Below, piece after piece: positions 8,242-9,396 of a stretch of DNA of 9,396 bases; the stretch's first letter is position 1; every line of letters starts with the position of its first letter. A program made the position numbers and the translations under genes. Under the pieces are notes generated by a model that had not been told where the DNA came from, did no database searches, and saw only the letters and a program-made list of their open reading frames with translations. Origin of the DNA: Pelomonas sp052436255 (lineage in GTDB: Bacteria > Pseudomonadota > Gammaproteobacteria > Burkholderiales > Burkholderiaceae_C); contig JBQVNP010000178.1 of NCBI GenBank assembly GCA_052436255.1, positions 1 to 9,396 on the forward strand, in the 5' to 3' direction.

Positions 8242-8901
8242 ATGAACCCGCTGTCCCTGCATCCGCTCGGCGAAGCAGCCCTGTGCTGCACGCTGCCGGC
8301 GCCGCTGTCGCCGCAGGACTCGCTGGCGCAGCAGCAGCGCATCTGGCAGCTTGCCGCGGGCCTGGCCAAGGTCGATGGCGTGCAGGCGCTGATCCCCGGC
8401 ATGAACAACCTGACGCTGACCTTCGACCCGCTGCGCACCGAGGCCGCCACGCTGGAACAGGCCGTGCACGCGCTTTGGGCGCAGCCGGCACGCAGCCGAA
8501 AGCTCGGCCGCCGGGTCGACATCCCGGTGCGCTATGGCGGCGCCGACGGGCCTGACCTCGGCGACGTGGCCGCGCATTGCGGCATGTCCGCCGGTGAAGT
8601 TGTGCGGCGCCACACGCAGGCTGAATACGTCGTCTACTTCATCGGCTTCCAGCCCGGCTTCGCCTACCTCGGCGGGCTGGATGAGGCCCTGCACACGCCG
8701 CGCCGCGCCGAACCCCGCCTGGCCGTGCCGGCCGGCAGCATCGGCATCGGCGGCGCCCAGACCGGGATCTATCCGCTGGCCACACCGGGCGGCTGGCAGT
8801 TGATCGGCCGGACGACGGTGGCGCTGTTCGACCCGCAGGCCGAGCCGCCGACGCTGCTGGCGCCGGGCGACCGGGTGCGCTTCGTTGCGATGAGCGAATG
8901 A
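8242..8901 (+). CDS. pxpB: 5-oxoprolinase subunit PxpB (KipI family)
   Basis: A 219-residue cytoplasmic protein, one of the three subunits (PxpA, PxpB, PxpC) that hydrolyse 5-oxoproline (pyroglutamate) to glutamate using ATP, a metabolite-repair reaction. The family core is plain: IPGMNNLTLTFDP (51-63), HTQAEYVVYFIGFQPGFAYLGGL (124-146), then PRRAEPRLAVPAGSIGIGG, QTGIYPLATPGGWQLIGRT, and the C-terminal LFDPQAEPPTLLAPGDRVRF. Older annotations call these proteins KipI or allophanate hydrolase subunit 1; Bacillus KipI inhibits kinase KinA, but the pxpC partner here argues for the oxoprolinase role. The ATG at 8242 gives the expected N-terminus; no ribosome site is obvious. Its stop overlaps the next start as ATGA. 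It is transcribed away from tadA. Confidence 0.92.
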   Translation: MNPLSLHPLGEAALCCTLPAPLSPQDSLAQQQRIWQLAAGLAKVDGVQALIPGMNNLTLTFDPLRTEAATLEQAVHALWAQPARSRKLGRRVDIPVRYGGADGPDLGDVAAHCGMSAGEVVRRHTQAEYVVYFIGFQPGFAYLGGLDEALHTPRRAEPRLAVPAGSIGIGGAQTGIYPLATPGGWQLIGRTTVALFDPQAEPPTLLAPGDRVRFVAMSE

Positions 8902-9396
8902 TCGAGATCCTGCGCGCCGGGCCGCTGACGACGGTGCAGGACCTGGGCCGTCCCGGCTGGCGTGACCGCGGCCTGAGCCGGTGCGGCGCCCTCGACGACC
9001 TGGCCCTGCAATGGGGCAATCTGCTGGTCGGCAATGCACCCGGCGCAGCTGGCCTGGAGTTCACGCTCGGCCCGGCCAGGCTGCGCCTGAACGCCGACTG
9101 CTGCATCGCCGTGACGGGCACCGACACCGAGGCCACGCTCGACGGCCAGCCGCTGCGGCCCTGGTGGCGCCAGCACGTGCGCGCCGGCCAGACGCTGCAG
9201 CTCGCCGCGCCGCATGAGCGCATGCGCAGCTATGTCGTCATCAGTGGCGGCATCGCCGTGCCGGCGATGCTGGGCTCGCGCAGCACCGACCTGAAGGCCG
9301 GCTTCGGCGGCCTGGACGGCCGGCCCCTGCGCGAGGGCGACCGCCTGCCGCTGGCCCCCCCGGCCAGGCTGCCCACGCGCGCCATCGGCCTGCGCC
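8898..9396 (+). CDS. pxpC: 5-oxoprolinase subunit PxpC, 5' part (cut by window edge)
   Basis: The first 166 residues of a protein of the biotin-dependent carboxylase-like/KipA (formerly allophanate hydrolase subunit 2) family; the reading frame is open to the end of the window. Diagnostic blocks are TVQDLGRPGW (12-21), GALDDLALQWGNLLVGN and GAAGLEFTLGP near the N-terminus, and GSRSTDLKAGFGGLDGRPLREGDRL (about 126-150). It should form the PxpBC complex that acts with PxpA on 5-oxoproline. Family members are usually about 300 residues, so nearly half is missing. The start ATG at 8898 overlaps the pxpB stop as ATGA, indicating coupled translation. pxpA is expected further right, as is common in this group, but cannot be seen. 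Confidence 0.9.
   Translation, partial: MIEILRAGPLTTVQDLGRPGWRDRGLSRCGALDDLALQWGNLLVGNAPGAAGLEFTLGPARLRLNADCCIAVTGTDTEATLDGQPLRPWWRQHVRAGQTLQLAAPHERMRSYVVISGGIAVPAMLGSRSTDLKAGFGGLDGRPLREGDRLPLAPPARLPTRAIGLR

Noticed and set aside
8206..9039. Minus-strand extension of the tadA frame upstream to 9039
   Set aside because: It runs antisense through pxpB and pxpC; TadA proteins start just before the DEYAMRLAL helix, matching the ATG at 8205.
8242..9396. pxpB/pxpC as urea amidolyase (allophanate hydrolase) subunits or a kinase-inhibitor pair
   Set aside because: Older names for these families. No urea carboxylase or biotin domain is in view, and the separate, overlapping pair is the standard 5-oxoprolinase arrangement.

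Overview
The window is uniformly GC-rich, tightly packed chromosomal DNA. It looks like a betaproteobacterium of the order Burkholderiales; this is inferred from composition, gene content and protein style, since no rRNA or other taxonomic marker is present. Every coding region reads as intact apart from the gene cut by the right edge. I see no insertion sequence, prophage, CRISPR array, tRNA or rRNA.

Layout. Positions 1-103 are a short non-coding, AT-richer strip with dyad symmetries, downstream of the leftward operon. Positions 104-6575 (minus strand, read right to left) hold a complete four-gene peptide/opine/nickel-type (Opp/Dpp/Yej) ABC importer: a lipoprotein substrate-binding protein, a DppB/OppB-type permease, an enlarged DppC/OppC-type permease and a fused two-domain ATPase. 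The gene order matches yejA-yejB-yejE-yejF. The junctions are a 1-bp overlap, a 7-bp gap and an 8-bp overlap, so this is one translationally coupled operon. Positions 6576-6700 are a control region with a candidate promoter, a perfect 7-7-7 dyad between its -35 and -10 boxes, and a GC-rich 9-bp hairpin in the leader. Positions 6701-8205 (also minus) hold tadA (tRNA adenosine deaminase) followed by an LD-carboxypeptidase gene of the ldcA family, joined by an ATGA overlap. Positions 8242-9396 (plus strand) hold pxpB and the 5' part of pxpC, two subunits of the ATP-dependent 5-oxoprolinase, again joined by an ATGA overlap and diverging from tadA across 36 bp.

How the genes may work together. LD-carboxypeptidase removes the terminal D-Ala from recycled murein tetrapeptide in the cytoplasm. 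A Yej-type importer lies directly downstream on the same strand. Yej-type transporters take up oligopeptides, and at least one alphaproteobacterial version has been reported to import muropeptides. The most interesting reading is therefore a possible murein-peptide salvage module; this is inference from gene order. The importer itself is unusual: its binding protein has both a lipobox and a C-terminal transmembrane helix, its second permease carries an N-terminal multi-helix extension with a large loop, and its fused ATPase keeps a Cys cluster between the two halves. PxpB/PxpC recycle 5-oxoproline to glutamate and look like an independent metabolite-repair operon; pxpA would be expected to the right of the window.
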